This document shows, piece after piece, positions 10,713 to 20,710 of a stretch of 64,000 nt of DNA (positions are counted from its first letter, which is position 1; each line of letters opens with the position of its first letter). Made by a program: the position numbers and the translations under genes. The notes beneath the pieces are model-generated. The model worked only from the letters and a program-made list of their open reading frames with translations. It had not been told where the DNA came from and ran no database searches. This DNA is from Corynebacterium sp. MSK008 (GTDB lineage: Bacteria > Actinomycetota > Actinomycetes > Mycobacteriales > Mycobacteriaceae), in contig NZ_JASPJX010000006.1 of NCBI RefSeq assembly GCF_030232585.1, positions 1 through 64,000 on the forward strand. The letters are read 5' to 3'.

Positions 10713-12025
10713 GCGCCGGCCCGCTCGTCGAAGCTGTCTCCCGACGTCACCGTGTCGCGCAACGGCCCCTGGTGGTTGTAGGTGCGGGTGGGCAGCGACC
10801 TGTTCCTGGACACATACTGCGTGCCGTCCTGAAGACGGAAGTACAGGTCGGGCCCTTGCGCCTGGATGTAGGCAGTGCCGTGGCTGATCTTCGAATGGCA
10901 GCTGGAGCACAAGGGGATGAGGTTGTCCATGTCCGTTGCACCCCCGTCCTCCCATTCCTGAATGTGGTGGATCTCGATGAAACGCCTATGGCTGCATCCG
11001 GGCATTGCGCATTGGTGGCCCCAGGCGGTCAATAGCGCGAGCACTTGCGCGTCAGTGGCGAAGCGTTGTGCGCGCCCGACGTTGATGGTCAGCCCCTTCT
11101 TGTCCAATAGGTGCATTCGCACAGTGGCGTTGGCAATGTAACTGCGGACCTCCGCGGAGCGTGCCGAAATGTTCTCCGGCATCCACGCCCCGCCGTCCTC
11201 GGTGAGCACGATGTTGACGTGGGCGCCGGGGGTACGAAGCGGGCTGGTGGGGCTGTCGCGCACCATGTCCATCATGGCGATGAAGGCGGGGTAGAGGTCC
11301 TTCTTCTCCGGCGGGCCGAAGCGTGAGGGCGGGCGCAGAATCGACTCCAGATCGAGCTTGGACTTCCGCGGTTTAGGGGCGTCCGCAGTGAAATCAGGTG
11401 GGCAAGACTCTGCTTCTGCTTCGGCCGCCGCGATGAACTCGTCAAGCTTGTCCGGGTCCGCGAGCTCTTCTGAGTTGGGTAGCTCGGCGCAGTAATTGGC
11501 CAGCTGAGCGACCTTCAACGCGGTGAGCAGTGCTTGTCCGCGTACCGCGGGAAGGAGCGCGCGGAAATCCATCATTCCGTCGGCGCGGAAATCGGCCTTC
11601 ACAAATGGTTCTTCGGGTTCGTTCTCATCGGCGGTGTCGGTGCCGGCGAGGATGCGTTCGAGCTCGGAAAAGGCATGGATGAGTGCGAGGTCGATCAGTT
11701 CTTCCTCGTTCTGCTCGTGCATGAATTTCAGTAAGAAACGCATCGTGTTGTACGGCATCACGCCGGAACGGAACGTCTCAAACAGCAGGCGGAACCGGCG
11801 TAGGCCCCGGGCGACGCGGAGATACTCGTACGCGGTGGATGGCGGGAGATTGAGCTCGCGTTTGAGCCATGTGGCAGTGGAGAATTCGCCACGTTGTTCG
11901 GCAATGTCCTCTTCGTCGAGCTGGCCGAGTGCATCGAGCATGTCTGCACGGTGGGTGTGGGATTCGCAGTGGTGGAACTTTAGATCGTCTATAAGCTGCA
12001 GTGTTTTGCTGGTGGCTGTGGTCAC
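10709..12025 (-). CDS. DUF222/HNH endonuclease-domain protein
   Basis: A 438-aa protein with an N-terminal DUF222 region and a C-terminal HNH nuclease domain. The HNH core is visible as CAMPGCS, then [13 protein letters not shown], then [10 protein letters not shown], with the paired cysteines and the histidine pair expected of a zinc-supported beta-beta-alpha-metal fold. The GTG at 12025 follows AGGGGG at a usable distance; the frame stays open another 56 codons upstream, but that part runs through palindromic repeats and is not protein-like. This family is abundant and often multicopy in actinobacteria, with no settled function. Its own upstream region carries three copies of a 16-bp palindrome. 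Confidence 0.85.
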   Translation of the reverse strand: MTTATSKTLQLIDDLKFHHCESHTHRADMLDALGQLDEEDIAEQRGEFSTATWLKRELNLPPSTAYEYLRVARGLRRFRLLFETFRSGVMPYNTMRFLLKFMHEQNEEELIDLALIHAFSELERILAGTDTADENEPEEPFVKADFRADGMMDFRALLPAVRGQALLTALKVAQLANYCAELPNSEELADPDKLDEFIAAAEAEAESCPPDFTADAPKPRKSKLDLESILRPPSRFGPPEKKDLYPAFIAMMDMVRDSPTSPLRTPGAHVNIVLTEDGGAWMPENISARSAEVRSYIANATVRMHLLDKKGLTINVGRAQRFATDAQVLALLTAWGHQCAMPGCSHRRFIEIHHIQEWEDGGATDMDNLIPLCSSCHSKISHGTAYIQAQGPDLYFRLQDGTQYVSRNRSLPTRTYNHQGPLRDTVTSGDSFDERAGA

Positions 12026-12135
12026 GGGAAGCCCCCTGGGCGATGGCTGGATGGTCGCTGTGGGGTCGAGGGTAGGCGAAAGTGTGTGCGATGTAAAGGG
12101 GTTCTTCAAAATTATTTGCGAAGATTGAAAAGTGA

Positions 12136-12151
12136 TTCTGCGGCCGCAGAA
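12136..12151. repeat. Palindrome copy 1 (TTCTGCGGCCGCAGAA)
   Basis: Perfect 16-bp palindrome centred on GCGGCCGC. It is embedded in a 31-bp unit (12131-12161) that recurs identically at 12193-12223. Confidence 0.9.
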
Positions 12152-12197
12152 CACCCTCAAGCTCGGGTTGAGGGTTGGGTGGTCGAGGGTCAAGTGA

Positions 12198-12213
12198 TTC
12201 TGCGGCCGCAGAA
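12198..12213. repeat. Palindrome copy 2 (TTCTGCGGCCGCAGAA)
   Basis: Second perfect copy, 62 bp centre-to-centre from copy 1, with the same 5 bp before it and 10 bp after it (31-bp direct repeat). Confidence 0.9.
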
Positions 12214-12252
12214 CACCCTCAAGTATTAGATGAGACTTTCGAAGCGCGTGGA

Positions 12253-12268
12253 TTCTGCGGCCGCAGAA
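12253..12268. repeat. Palindrome copy 3 (TTCTGCGGCCGCAGAA)
   Basis: Third perfect copy, 55 bp centre-to-centre from copy 2. The flanks differ, so only the palindrome core is conserved. A half-site (AGTGATTCTGC, 12337-12347) follows just before the vWA gene. Confidence 0.9.
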
Positions 12269-12366
12269 TGTGGGCCGGGGTCTTTACAAAGTGATAACGA
12301 GGCGTGCAGGTGTAGTGAAGTTCTTTTATTGTCCAAAGTGATTCTGCACACATCAGAGAAGGGCGC

Positions 12367-14358
12367 GTGAAAATGAGTTGGTCGGTTTCGCAGAAAGGCG
12401 CGAGGGTCGTTCTCGCGCTGATGATTGCGGTGTGTTGCTGCTTGGCGTGGGCGCCGGTGGCGTGGGGGCAGTCGTCGTCAACGGCGGTGTCCACGGTGAC
12501 GGAGACCTCTTCGTCGACGACGTCGACGAATACTTCGTCCGCGGCCTCCGAAGGCTCGGAAGACAGCAAGGCGATGCTGATCTTGGATGCATCGTCGTCG
12601 ATGGTTGAGGCAGACGCCGAGGGCACGCGCATGGAATCGGCGAAGAAGGCGGCGAATGAGCTGGTGGAGTCGCTGCCGGAGACCGCGAACATGGGGCTGA
12701 TGGCCTACGGCGCGAATGAGTCGGACGCGCCGGACAACCGCGAGCGCGGCTGCAAAGACGTGGAGACCCTGGCCAAAGTGGGCAAGATTGACAAGGCGAA
12801 GTTCACGTCGGCAATCGACGGCCTGGAGCCGAAGGGCTACACCCCGATGGGCAATTCGCTGCGCAAGGCCGCAGAAGAGCTTGGAGACGAGGGGGAGCGC
12901 TCAATCATCCTGGTTTCGGACGGCATTGATTCCTGCGCGCCGCCGCCGGTGTGCGAGGTGGCCAAGGAGCTGGCCGAAGACGGCGTTGACCTAGCAATTC
13001 ACACAGTGGGTTTCCAGGTGGACGACGCGGCGCGCAAGGAGCTGCAGTGCATCGCGGAGGCCGGCAACGGTCAGTTCCTGGAGGCTAAGGATGCAAGCAG
13101 CCTGGCGACGTCGCTGAAGTTCCTGGCTCAGCGCGACATCGGCAAGTACAAGGTTGAAGGCACGCCGTTCGAGTTCGCGGATTCGCCTGATAGCGCCAAG
13201 TGGCTCGGCGAGGGGCAGTACCAGACAAAGGTGACCCCGGATTCCAACGCGAAAACCGACCGTTACTTCCGAGTGTCCGTGCCGGAGGGCTATAACGCGC
13301 TGATCGCGATGACCCCAATTTGGCAGCCCGACGGGCACTTCGAAGATGCTGAGGTGGTCCTCGAATCCTCCGCGCAGACCAATGAGAACGACCCGAACTG
13401 CGGTAGGGCCAAGACAAAACTCAGCCCCGCCAGCATCGCAGGTAGCGCGAAATTCGCTATGGAGCCGTACTGGATCTCGTTGGCCCGTGAAGATCAGCTG
13501 GATAACTGCGATATGAGCGATTGGCTGATCACCACGCAGATCTTCAAGAGGGGAGCCGAGCTTGTCGATGACGTAAACGTCGAAGTCAACGTGTTCTACT
13601 CGCCCATCCCGGATGCGGAGCAAGCGAAGGAGTGGTCGGGCCGGAGTATCTCCTCCGGCAAGTATGACGGCGAGGTGCCCCTCGGCACCTCCCAGGAGAT
13701 CACCGGCGGCACGAGTTTCAACGACGCGGTTGAGATCTCCGAAGGCACCTATGCCGACAAGATTGTCCCCGGCGAGTACCGCTTCTACAAGATCCCTGTG
13801 ACCTGGGGCCAGCGCCCGGTGATGAAGATGAAGGTCAGTGAGTCGGTCACAAACGACGCGGACTCGATGAAGATCAAGATCTTCGACCCGACACGCATTG
13901 AAACCGCGACGAGGGACTTCAGCTTCTATGACAAAGAGGAGGAGAGCGGCCCCGTCTCGCCAGCGCAGTTCACCATGTACGGCGGGGACAACCCGCACCA
14001 GGGGTACTACTTCCTGCACGTCGGCATGGGTGCGAAAAGCGAGGGCGAAGCGACCGGCGTGGAGCAGCCTTACGAGTTCGCGGTGATGCTCGACGGTGAG
14101 CCGGTGGACGGTGGCCCGGACTGGACCCCGACTTATGAGAACGGTCCGGAGCCGTCGGATGAGCCGATCAAGTTCGACGGTGCTAGCGGCTCAGATGAGG
14201 AGCAAACGGTGGAGGAAACCACACAAGCAGCGGAGAGCACCGAAGCTGCAGAGGACAAGTCCGGCGGGTTGTCCTTGCCGTTGCTGGGTGGCCTCGCCGT
14301 TTTGCTGCTCGCCGTGATTGGTGCGGTGGTTTTCCTGCTCAACCGCAACCGGGCATAA
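12367..14358 (+). CDS. Membrane-anchored von Willebrand factor A domain protein
   Basis: A 663-aa exported protein. A signal peptide (hydrophobic residues about 14-33, likely cleavage after AWG) is followed by a Ser/Thr-rich linker (35-65) and a vWA domain. The metal-ion-dependent adhesion motif is D74-A-S76-S-S78, and the downstream YTPMG and SDGID elements also fit. A long extracellular region follows, then a Glu-rich linker and one C-terminal transmembrane helix with a short NRNRA tail. It probably projects outside the membrane and binds a protein ligand with a divalent metal. GTG 12367 or ATG 12373 could be the start; AGAAGG at 12357-12362 serves the ATG better. Function unknown. It is divergent from the HNH gene across the palindrome array. 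Confidence 0.85.
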   Translation: MKMSWSVSQKGARVVLALMIAVCCCLAWAPVAWGQSSSTAVSTVTETSSSTTSTNTSSAASEGSEDSKAMLILDASSSMVEADAEGTRMESAKKAANELVESLPETANMGLMAYGANESDAPDNRERGCKDVETLAKVGKIDKAKFTSAIDGLEPKGYTPMGNSLRKAAEELGDEGERSIILVSDGIDSCAPPPVCEVAKELAEDGVDLAIHTVGFQVDDAARKELQCIAEAGNGQFLEAKDASSLATSLKFLAQRDIGKYKVEGTPFEFADSPDSAKWLGEGQYQTKVTPDSNAKTDRYFRVSVPEGYNALIAMTPIWQPDGHFEDAEVVLESSAQTNENDPNCGRAKTKLSPASIAGSAKFAMEPYWISLAREDQLDNCDMSDWLITTQIFKRGAELVDDVNVEVNVFYSPIPDAEQAKEWSGRSISSGKYDGEVPLGTSQEITGGTSFNDAVEISEGTYADKIVPGEYRFYKIPVTWGQRPVMKMKVSESVTNDADSMKIKIFDPTRIETATRDFSFYDKEEESGPVSPAQFTMYGGDNPHQGYYFLHVGMGAKSEGEATGVEQPYEFAVMLDGEPVDGGPDWTPTYENGPEPSDEPIKFDGASGSDEEQTVEETTQAAESTEAAEDKSGGLSLPLLGGLAVLLLAVIGAVVFLLNRNRA

Positions 14359-14370
14359 GAGCAGTTTGCT

Positions 14371-16101
14371 TTACGACGTTGCCTTCGGCCGGCTGCCGGG
14401 GCCGGGCAAGGCGATGATGTCGAACTCGTCTTTGGCGAGGTGCTTGCGCAGGTCCTTCTTGTCGAACTTGCCCACGGACGTCTTGTCGATGGTGTCGACG
14501 AACGTCCAGTATTCGGGCGCCATCCACTTCGGCAGCACGTCGGCGAGCCTGGCACGCAGGCGGGCGGCGGTCTCTGCGGTGGGCGCGACCTCTGCGGTCA
14601 GTTTGGTTACCGCCAGGGGGCGCTCGCCCCACTTGTCGTCGGGGATGCCGATGACGGCGCACTCGATGACTTCTTCGGACTCCATGATCAGGTTTTCCAC
14701 CTGGGCGGAGTAGATCCACTCGCCGCCGGAGCGGATGACGTCGCGGGCGCGGTCGTAGAGCGTGAGGAAGCCGGCATTGGTTACGGTGCCCACATCCCCG
14801 GTGCGCAGCCAGCCGTCGGCGGTGAAGTGATCGCGCACGTCATCGACGTCTTCGCCGCGGAAGCGCGAGGCGATCTCGCCGGGCTCCTGGGTGGGCGAGT
14901 GGTAGTAGCTGGAGGCGACCATGTTGCCCCGCACTTGAATCTCGCCCTGGGTGAGGTCGGTGGGGGCCATGACCTGGCCGTCGTTGACCACGCGGTATTG
15001 CAGGGTGGGGGCGAAGCGGCCCTGGGAGATGCGGTAGGCCCAGCGGGCCTCACCGGAGGCACCGGACGGCGGCCTGGCGACGGTACCCACGGTGGAAGTC
15101 TCCGTCATACCCCACACGTGCACCACGTCGACGCCGTAGCGCTCCTCCCACACCTTGATCAGGGCGGGCGGGGCCGGCGAGCCGCCGACGAAGATCTCCT
15201 GGAGGCTCATGCGCTCGGGCGGGTTGTGCAGGTAGTGCACCATCAGCTGGATCCACAGGGTGGGCACCCCGTGGGCGACGCGCGGGTGGGTGCCCGCGAT
15301 GAGCTTGGCCAAGGTGGGGGCGGACATGTCCGAATCCGGCAGCACCAGCGGCGTGCCGGCCAAAAACGCGGCGAGCGGCACGCCCCAGCTGAGCACGTGG
15401 TAGATGGGGATGCAGCACAAAAACGTCTCGCCGTGGGTCACGGCCAACGAGTCGGTGGCGCGCAGGCCCGTCGCCTCCAGCCACAGGGAGCGGTGCGAAT
15501 AGGCCACGCCCTTCGGTGCGCCGGTGGTGGCGGTGGAGTACACCAGCGCCGCGGCGGTGTTCTCCGGCAGTTCGGGCCATGGGTAGGACGTCGGTCGGCC
15601 GTCGAGAAGCTGCTCGTAGCTGTATACCTTGACTGCGTCGGGGAGGTGCGAAGCTGCGTCGTCAAGCGGTTCGATGCCCGTAAACGCCACCGCGCGCACG
15701 CTCGGGCAGTCCTGCAAAATTGTGCCCAATTTCTTAGCCAGCCGCGGGTCCGCGACCACGACTTCGGACTCGGAGTGGTTGACAACGTACGCGATCTGAT
15801 CCGCCATGAGCTGCACGTTTAGAGGATTGAACACCGCGCCCTTCGCGGCGACGGCGAACATCACCTCGATGTGCTCCGCGCAGTTGTACAGCAACGTGGA
15901 CACGCGCTGATCGCCGTCGATGCCCAGGTCGTTGTGCAGAGCATGCGCAAAGGCCGCGGCGCGCGCGCCGATCTCGGCGAACGTGGTTTCCTCCGCGCCG
16001 GATGCGCGCCACGTCGTGCACTTCGTGTTGGCGTGGGCGGTGATGCCGAACTCCAAAATCCTGGCGACGGAGAACGGCACCTCCTGCATCGTTGAAAGCA
16101 T
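14371..16101 (-). CDS. AMP-dependent acyl-CoA synthetase (fatty-acid-CoA ligase-like)
   Basis: A 576-aa ANL-superfamily ligase that should activate a carboxylic acid as acyl-AMP and transfer it to CoA. Seen: the ATP-binding loop YSTATTGAPKGV, the GWLRTGDVG motif, and a C-terminal VGKFDKKDLRK block holding the catalytic lysine. Overall it resembles medium- to long-chain fatty-acid-CoA ligases; the exact substrate cannot be read from sequence. The ATG at 16101 was chosen because a TAACAT hexamer (minus strand, 16114-16109) ends 7 nt before it, suggesting a leaderless mRNA; two nearby ATGs are alternatives. Divergent from rho and convergent with the vWA gene (12-bp gap). Confidence 0.85.
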   Translation of the reverse strand: MLSTMQEVPFSVARILEFGITAHANTKCTTWRASGAEETTFAEIGARAAAFAHALHNDLGIDGDQRVSTLLYNCAEHIEVMFAVAAKGAVFNPLNVQLMADQIAYVVNHSESEVVVADPRLAKKLGTILQDCPSVRAVAFTGIEPLDDAASHLPDAVKVYSYEQLLDGRPTSYPWPELPENTAAALVYSTATTGAPKGVAYSHRSLWLEATGLRATDSLAVTHGETFLCCIPIYHVLSWGVPLAAFLAGTPLVLPDSDMSAPTLAKLIAGTHPRVAHGVPTLWIQLMVHYLHNPPERMSLQEIFVGGSPAPPALIKVWEERYGVDVVHVWGMTETSTVGTVARPPSGASGEARWAYRISQGRFAPTLQYRVVNDGQVMAPTDLTQGEIQVRGNMVASSYYHSPTQEPGEIASRFRGEDVDDVRDHFTADGWLRTGDVGTVTNAGFLTLYDRARDVIRSGGEWIYSAQVENLIMESEEVIECAVIGIPDDKWGERPLAVTKLTAEVAPTAETAARLRARLADVLPKWMAPEYWTFVDTIDKTSVGKFDKKDLRKHLAKDEFDIIALPGPGSRPKATS

Positions 16102-16149
16102 GCAGGCCATGTTAGCGCGGGCCTGATTAACGCAAGGCCTTCCATGCGC

Positions 16150-16155
16150 TACACT
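16150..16155 (+). promoter_or_regulatory. Probable -10 element of rho
   Basis: TACACT fits the corynebacterial -10 consensus and would give a rho leader of about 180 nt before the GTG start at 16342. The leader has no other gene in it. Long rho leaders that allow autoregulation are known elsewhere; here that is inference. Confidence 0.4.
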
Positions 16156-16341
16156 TTTGCGTGGATCGTGCGAATTGCACCCGTCCCGGAACATCTCCGG
16201 TTGAGGGTGCTGGCGGCGCAACCGGGAGGAACGTTGCCCCGGGCCCGCGGGATCCGTAAGACCGCACACGACCGCTACCGGTGCATGCAAACGCGAATAT
16301 CTGCGCGATTAAGCAGCTGGTTTAGCGACGAAAGGACACAC

Positions 16342-18111
16342 GTGACCGAAACCGGCACCGCGGCCGACCTCGCCGCAATGAAGCTTCCGGAGCTGCGCAA
16401 GCTCGCCGCCGAGAAGGGACTCAAGGGGATCTCTGGGCTCCGCAAGGGGGAACTCATCCAGGCCATCGTCACCGGGCAGGTGCCACGCAAGGCCGCCGCT
16501 GAACAGCCTGCGCCGGAGAAGGCGGAGAAGGCTGAGAAGCCGGAGAAGGCTGAGCCAGCTGAGAAGCAGCAGCCTAACGACGACGAGGAGTCCCGCGGGG
16601 CATCGCGCTCCGCAGCCCGTCGCGCCCGCCGCAACCGCGCGCGCTCGCAGCATGACGAGCAGCAGGGCGGTGACAACCAGGACAACCAGGACAACCGGGA
16701 CAACAACAACGGCGGCGACGAGCAGAACCGCGACAACCACAACAACAATGACCGTGGCAACGACCGGGGCGGCCGCAACAACCACGGCAACCACGGCGGC
16801 AACAACGACGACCACCACGGCGGGGGACGCCGCGGCCGTCGCGGGCGCCGCAACCGTAACCGCAACCGGGACCACAACAACGGTGGCGGCAACAACAACG
16901 GAAACAACAACGACAACCAGAATTTCAACCCGGAGGACCTCCAGGAGGTCGCGGGTATCGCGGACGTGCAGGACAACGGCTCCGCGTTTATCCGGACCAC
17001 CGGCTACCGCCAGTCCAACGCGGACGTCTATGTGCCGCAGAAGCTCGTGCGCCAGTCGGGCTTGCGCTCCGGTGACGCGGTGACGGGCCAGGTTCGCGCG
17101 AACGGGCAGTCCCACTCGCAGGGCAACGGCCGTAACCGCCGCAGCTACAATCAGGTTGTGCGCGTGGATTCCATCAACGGCCAGACCACGGAGGCGGCGA
17201 AGGGCCGCAAGGAGTTCCACAAGCTCACCCCGCTGTACCCGAACCGCCGTCTGCGCCTGGAAACTGAGCCGAAGATCCTCACCACCCGCGTGATCGACTT
17301 GGTCATGCCGATTGGTAAGGGCCAGCGCGCGCTGATCGTCTCCCCGCCGAAGGCGGGTAAGACGACGATCCTGCAGAACATCGCCAACGCGATCGCCACC
17401 AACAACCCGGAGTGCTACCTCATGGTGGTGCTGGTGGACGAGCGTCCGGAGGAAGTCACGGACATGCAGCGCAGCGTCAACGGCGAGGTCATTGCCTCCA
17501 CGTTTGACCGTCCGCCGTCAGAGCACACCGCTGTGGCCGAGCTTGCCATCGAGCGCGCGAAGCGCCTGGTGGAGATGGGCCAGGACGTGGTGGTCCTGCT
17601 GGATTCCATCACCCGCCTGGGCCGCGCCTACAACAACTCCTCCCCGGCGTCCGGCCGCATCCTCTCCGGTGGTGTGGACTCCAACGCGCTGTACCCGCCG
17701 AAGCGTTTCCTGGGCGCCGCCCGCAACATCGAGGAGGGCGGCTCGCTGACGATTATCGCCACCGCGATGGTGGAGACCGGCTCTGCTGGCGACACCGTGA
17801 TTTTCGAGGAGTTCAAGGGCACCGGCAACGCGGAGTTGAAGCTGGACCGCAAGATCGCGGAGCGCCGCGTGTTCCCGGCTGTGGACGTCAACCCGTCCGG
17901 CACCCGCAAGGACGAGCTGCTGATGAGCCCGGAGGAGGCGCGCGTGATGCACAAGCTGCGCCGCATCCTCTCTGCGCTGGATCCGCAGCAGTCCATCGAC
18001 ATGCTGATCAAGCAGCTGAAGAAGACGAAGACCAACGGCGAGTTCCTCATCGGCGTGGCCAACTCTGCACCGATGGCGCAGACGGAAAACGACGAGGAGG
18101 ACTACTCCTAA
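16342..18111 (+). CDS. rho: Transcription termination factor Rho
   Basis: A 589-aa hexameric RNA-dependent ATPase that ends transcription. An N-terminal Rho_N domain ([19 protein letters not shown]) is followed by a Lys/Glu stretch, then about 100 residues rich in Asn, Asp, Arg and Gly (about 95-190). After this come the RNA-binding cold-shock-like domain and the ATPase domain with Walker A PPKAGKTT (335-342) and Walker B VLLDS. The Arg/Asn-rich insert is typical of actinobacterial Rho and likely adds RNA contacts. The GTG at 16342 follows AAAGGA (16331-16336) by 5 nt. The stop overlaps the prfA ATG by 1 nt. Confidence 0.96.
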   Translation: MTETGTAADLAAMKLPELRKLAAEKGLKGISGLRKGELIQAIVTGQVPRKAAAEQPAPEKAEKAEKPEKAEPAEKQQPNDDEESRGASRSAARRARRNRARSQHDEQQGGDNQDNQDNRDNNNGGDEQNRDNHNNNDRGNDRGGRNNHGNHGGNNDDHHGGGRRGRRGRRNRNRNRDHNNGGGNNNGNNNDNQNFNPEDLQEVAGIADVQDNGSAFIRTTGYRQSNADVYVPQKLVRQSGLRSGDAVTGQVRANGQSHSQGNGRNRRSYNQVVRVDSINGQTTEAAKGRKEFHKLTPLYPNRRLRLETEPKILTTRVIDLVMPIGKGQRALIVSPPKAGKTTILQNIANAIATNNPECYLMVVLVDERPEEVTDMQRSVNGEVIASTFDRPPSEHTAVAELAIERAKRLVEMGQDVVVLLDSITRLGRAYNNSSPASGRILSGGVDSNALYPPKRFLGAARNIEEGGSLTIIATAMVETGSAGDTVIFEEFKGTGNAELKLDRKIAERRVFPAVDVNPSGTRKDELLMSPEEARVMHKLRRILSALDPQQSIDMLIKQLKKTKTNGEFLIGVANSAPMAQTENDEEDYS

Positions 18112-19190
18112 TGGCAGACAAGACGCAGGTTTCGCTTGTCGACGATTACGTGGCCGAATACCAGGGCATCCAGGCCCAGATGGGCGACCCAGAGGTTGCG
18201 GGCAACCAGGACCAGTTCCGCAAGCTGTCCAAGCGCTACGCGGAGCTGCAGCCGATCATCAACGTCTACAACGACCTGACCCAGGCGCAGGAGGACCACG
18301 AGGCCGCGGCCGAGATGGCAGCCGAGGACAAGGAGTTCGCAGACGAGGCCAAGCGCCTTGAGGGCGAGATTGTCCGCCTGGAGGAGGAGCTGGCTGACCT
18401 GCTCGCCCCGCGCGACGAGCACGACGGCGACGACATCATCATGGAGCTCAAGGCCGGCGCCGGCGGCGAGGAAGCCGCGCTGTTCGCCGGCGACCTTGCG
18501 CGCATGTACCAGAAGTACTGCGAGAAGCATGCCCTGACCTGGGAGGTGCTGGACGTTGCAGAGTCCGACCTGGGCGGCGTGAAGGACATGACCGTCGCGG
18601 TCAAATCCAAGAACCCGTCTCGCGACGGCGCCTGGTCCAAGCTGAAGTTCGAGGGCGGAGTGCACCGCGTGCAGCGCGTGCCCGTCACGGAGTCCCAGGG
18701 CCGCATCCAGACCTCCGCCGCGGGTGTGTACGTCTTCCCGGAGGCCGACGAGATTGAAAGCGTCAACATCGACGACAAGGACATCCGCGTCGACGTGTAC
18801 CGCTCCTCCGGCAAGGGCGGCCAGGGCGTGAACACCACCGACTCGGCTGTGCGCATCACCCACCTGCCCACCGGCATCGTGGTGACCTGCCAGAACGAAC
18901 GTTCCCAGATCCAGAACCGCGCCCGCGCCATGCAGGTGCTGCAGGCTCGTTTGGACCAGCTGGAGCGTGAGAAGCAGGAAGCCGAGGAGGCCGAGGGCCG
19001 CGCATCCCAGGTGCGCACCATGGACCGCTCCGAGCGCATCCGCACCTACAACTGGCCGGAGAACCGCATTTCGGACCACCGCATCAACTACAAGTCCAAC
19101 AACCTGGATTCGGTGCTCGACGGCAACATGGATGACCTGATCACGGCGCTGCAGACGCACGAGCGCCAGGAGCGTCTTGAAGCGGAGTAG
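18111..19190 (+). CDS. prfA: Peptide chain release factor 1
   Basis: A 359-aa class I release factor for UAA and UAG stop codons. The tripeptide anticodon region is PVT in [13 protein letters not shown], which marks it as RF1 rather than RF2. The catalytic GGQ lies in [14 protein letters not shown] (about residues 231-244). Its ATG overlaps the rho stop codon (TAATG), and its 3' end overlaps the start of prmC, whose product methylates this GGQ glutamine. Confidence 0.97.
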   Translation: MADKTQVSLVDDYVAEYQGIQAQMGDPEVAGNQDQFRKLSKRYAELQPIINVYNDLTQAQEDHEAAAEMAAEDKEFADEAKRLEGEIVRLEEELADLLAPRDEHDGDDIIMELKAGAGGEEAALFAGDLARMYQKYCEKHALTWEVLDVAESDLGGVKDMTVAVKSKNPSRDGAWSKLKFEGGVHRVQRVPVTESQGRIQTSAAGVYVFPEADEIESVNIDDKDIRVDVYRSSGKGGQGVNTTDSAVRITHLPTGIVVTCQNERSQIQNRARAMQVLQARLDQLEREKQEAEEAEGRASQVRTMDRSERIRTYNWPENRISDHRINYKSNNLDSVLDGNMDDLITALQTHERQERLEAE

Positions 19191-20022
19191 CGTTCGCTCC
19201 CACCTCGCGAGCGCCACAAACACGCTGCGCGAGGCGGGCGTCGATTCCCCGGAGGTGGACGCGCGCCTGCTCGCCGCGCACGTGCTTGGCGTTGCGCCAA
19301 TGCAGCTCATGTTCGCCGATGTCACAGCTGACTTCGACGAACGCTACACCGAGCTCGTCGCCCGCCGCGCCGCACGTGAGCCGGTGCAGCACATCGTTGG
19401 CACCGCGCCGTTTTTCGGCGTCGACCTCGCCGTCGGCCCCGGCGTGTTCATCCCGAGGCCCGAAACAGAGGTCCTCGCGGAGTGGGCGGTGCACAAGCTT
19501 ATCGACGCACCTTCGGCCCCCACCGTCGTCGACCTCGGCTCCGGCACCGGAGCGCTAGCCATCGCGGTCGCCCGCGCCAGGCCGGATGCGACGGTGTACG
19601 CGGTGGAACAATCCGGAACAGCACGCGAGTATCTGCAGCGCAACGTGGACGCGCTCGCGCCCCAGGTCAACGTGGTGGCGGGAGACATGACCGACCCGGG
19701 GCTGCTCACCGGAGTCCGCGCGGACGTGGTGGTGTCCAACCCGCCGTACGTGCCGGAGACGCCGGAACTGCAGGACGAGGTCTACGCGGACCCCCACGAG
19801 GCAGTGTTTTCGGGGGCTGACGGGATGGCGGCGATTCGCGGACTCGTGCCCGTCGTCAAGCAAATGCTCAAAGATGGGGGAGCGGTGGGCATTGAGCACG
19901 ACGACACCACCTCCGAAGCCGTGCAGGATGAGCTGCGCGCCGGCGGTTTCGCGGACGTGCGGGCGCTGAAAGATATGACTGGGCGGGCCCGGTTTGTCAC
20001 GGCGAGTAAGCTAGCCCGGTAA
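19177..20022 (+). CDS. prmC: Release factor glutamine methyltransferase
   Basis: A 281-aa SAM-dependent methyltransferase of the PrmC/HemK family that N5-methylates the glutamine of the GGQ motif in RF1 and RF2. The SAM loop is [13 protein letters not shown] and the catalytic NPPY is in [10 protein letters not shown]. The TTG start at 19177, 14 nt inside prfA, is used because AGGAG lies just upstream and no better start follows before the conserved N-terminal helices. The overlap fits the substrate-enzyme pairing of prfA and prmC. Confidence 0.93.
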   Translation: MKRSSVRSHLASATNTLREAGVDSPEVDARLLAAHVLGVAPMQLMFADVTADFDERYTELVARRAAREPVQHIVGTAPFFGVDLAVGPGVFIPRPETEVLAEWAVHKLIDAPSAPTVVDLGSGTGALAIAVARARPDATVYAVEQSGTAREYLQRNVDALAPQVNVVAGDMTDPGLLTGVRADVVVSNPPYVPETPELQDEVYADPHEAVFSGADGMAAIRGLVPVVKQMLKDGGAVGIEHDDTTSEAVQDELRAGGFADVRALKDMTGRARFVTASKLAR

Positions 20023-20047
20023 CTGCCCGACGGCCAAGGAGCGAACT

Positions 20048-20704
20048 TTGAGGGAAACGTACGACTGCCTCGACCCGCAAAAGCGCATCGAAGGTGTGCG
20101 CGCGGCCGCCGACGCCGTCCGGGCCGGCCGCTGTGTCGTGCTGCCGACGGACACCGTCTACGGCATCGGCTGCGACGCCTTCAACAACGACGCCGTGGAC
20201 ACGCTGCTGGCCACCAAACGGCGCGGGCCGGACATGCCTGTACCGGTGCTCGTGGGCTCCTGGGTGACCATCCAGGGGCTCGTGCGCGAGTTCACCGAAA
20301 CCGCGAAAACCCTGGTGGAGGCGTTTTGGCCAGGCGGACTGTCCATCGTGGTGCCTGAGGCGCCAAGCCTGCCGTGGAACCTCGGCGACACGCGCGGCAC
20401 CGTGCTGTTGCGCATGCCGAACCAGCCGCTGGCGCTCGAGCTTCTGCAGGAAACCGGGCCGATGGCGGTCTCGTCCGCGAACATCTCCGGCAACCCGCCA
20501 GCGACCACCGCCACCGAGGCGCGACAGCAGTTCGGCGACGCGGTGCCGATTTACCTCGACGGCGGGACCGCGGACATTGGGGAGCCGTCCACGATCATCG
20601 ACCTGTCCGGCCCTGCGCCGCGGATCCTGCGCGAGGGGGCGATCTCCGCAGAGCGCATCGGTGAAGTCTTAGGGCTTGACCCGGAGAGCTTGCGGAGGAA
20701 GTAG
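20048..20704 (+). CDS. tsaC: L-threonylcarbamoyladenylate synthase (Sua5/YrdC family)
   Basis: A 218-aa YrdC-domain enzyme that makes threonylcarbamoyl-AMP from threonine, bicarbonate and ATP for t6A at position 37 of ANN-decoding tRNAs. Seen: LPTDTVYGIGCDA near residue 35, the KRRGPDMPVPVLV nucleotide-binding stretch, and SSANISG near residue 140. It has the short form without a C-terminal Sua5 domain. The TTG start at 20048 follows AAGGAG by about 7 nt. It sits 25 bp after prmC and 6 bp before wecA. Confidence 0.92.
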   Translation: MRETYDCLDPQKRIEGVRAAADAVRAGRCVVLPTDTVYGIGCDAFNNDAVDTLLATKRRGPDMPVPVLVGSWVTIQGLVREFTETAKTLVEAFWPGGLSIVVPEAPSLPWNLGDTRGTVLLRMPNQPLALELLQETGPMAVSSANISGNPPATTATEARQQFGDAVPIYLDGGTADIGEPSTIIDLSGPAPRILREGAISAERIGEVLGLDPESLRRK

Positions 20705-20710
20705 CCGCCG

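Larger units (their letters stand above)
12026..12366. other. Intergenic region between HNH and vWA genes, with palindrome array
   Basis: This 341-bp divergent region holds no convincing gene. Its main content is three perfect 16-bp palindromes and a fourth half-site (11 bp at 12337-12347). A further short inverted repeat (CCCTCAA near 12154 with TTGAGGG near 12168) lies between the first two palindromes. It must contain the promoters for both flanking genes. The base composition is visibly more AT-rich than the genes around it. Confidence 0.8.

Noticed and set aside
12219..12692. A 157-codon minus-strand frame at the start of the vWA gene
   Set aside because: Ser/Asp-rich antisense of the vWA signal and linker region, crossing the palindromes, without a ribosome-binding site.
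16675..16930. Repetitive GACAAC/AACAAC DNA as a CRISPR-like or satellite array
   Set aside because: It is in-frame coding for the low-complexity Asn/Asp part of Rho; units are short and irregular with no spacers.
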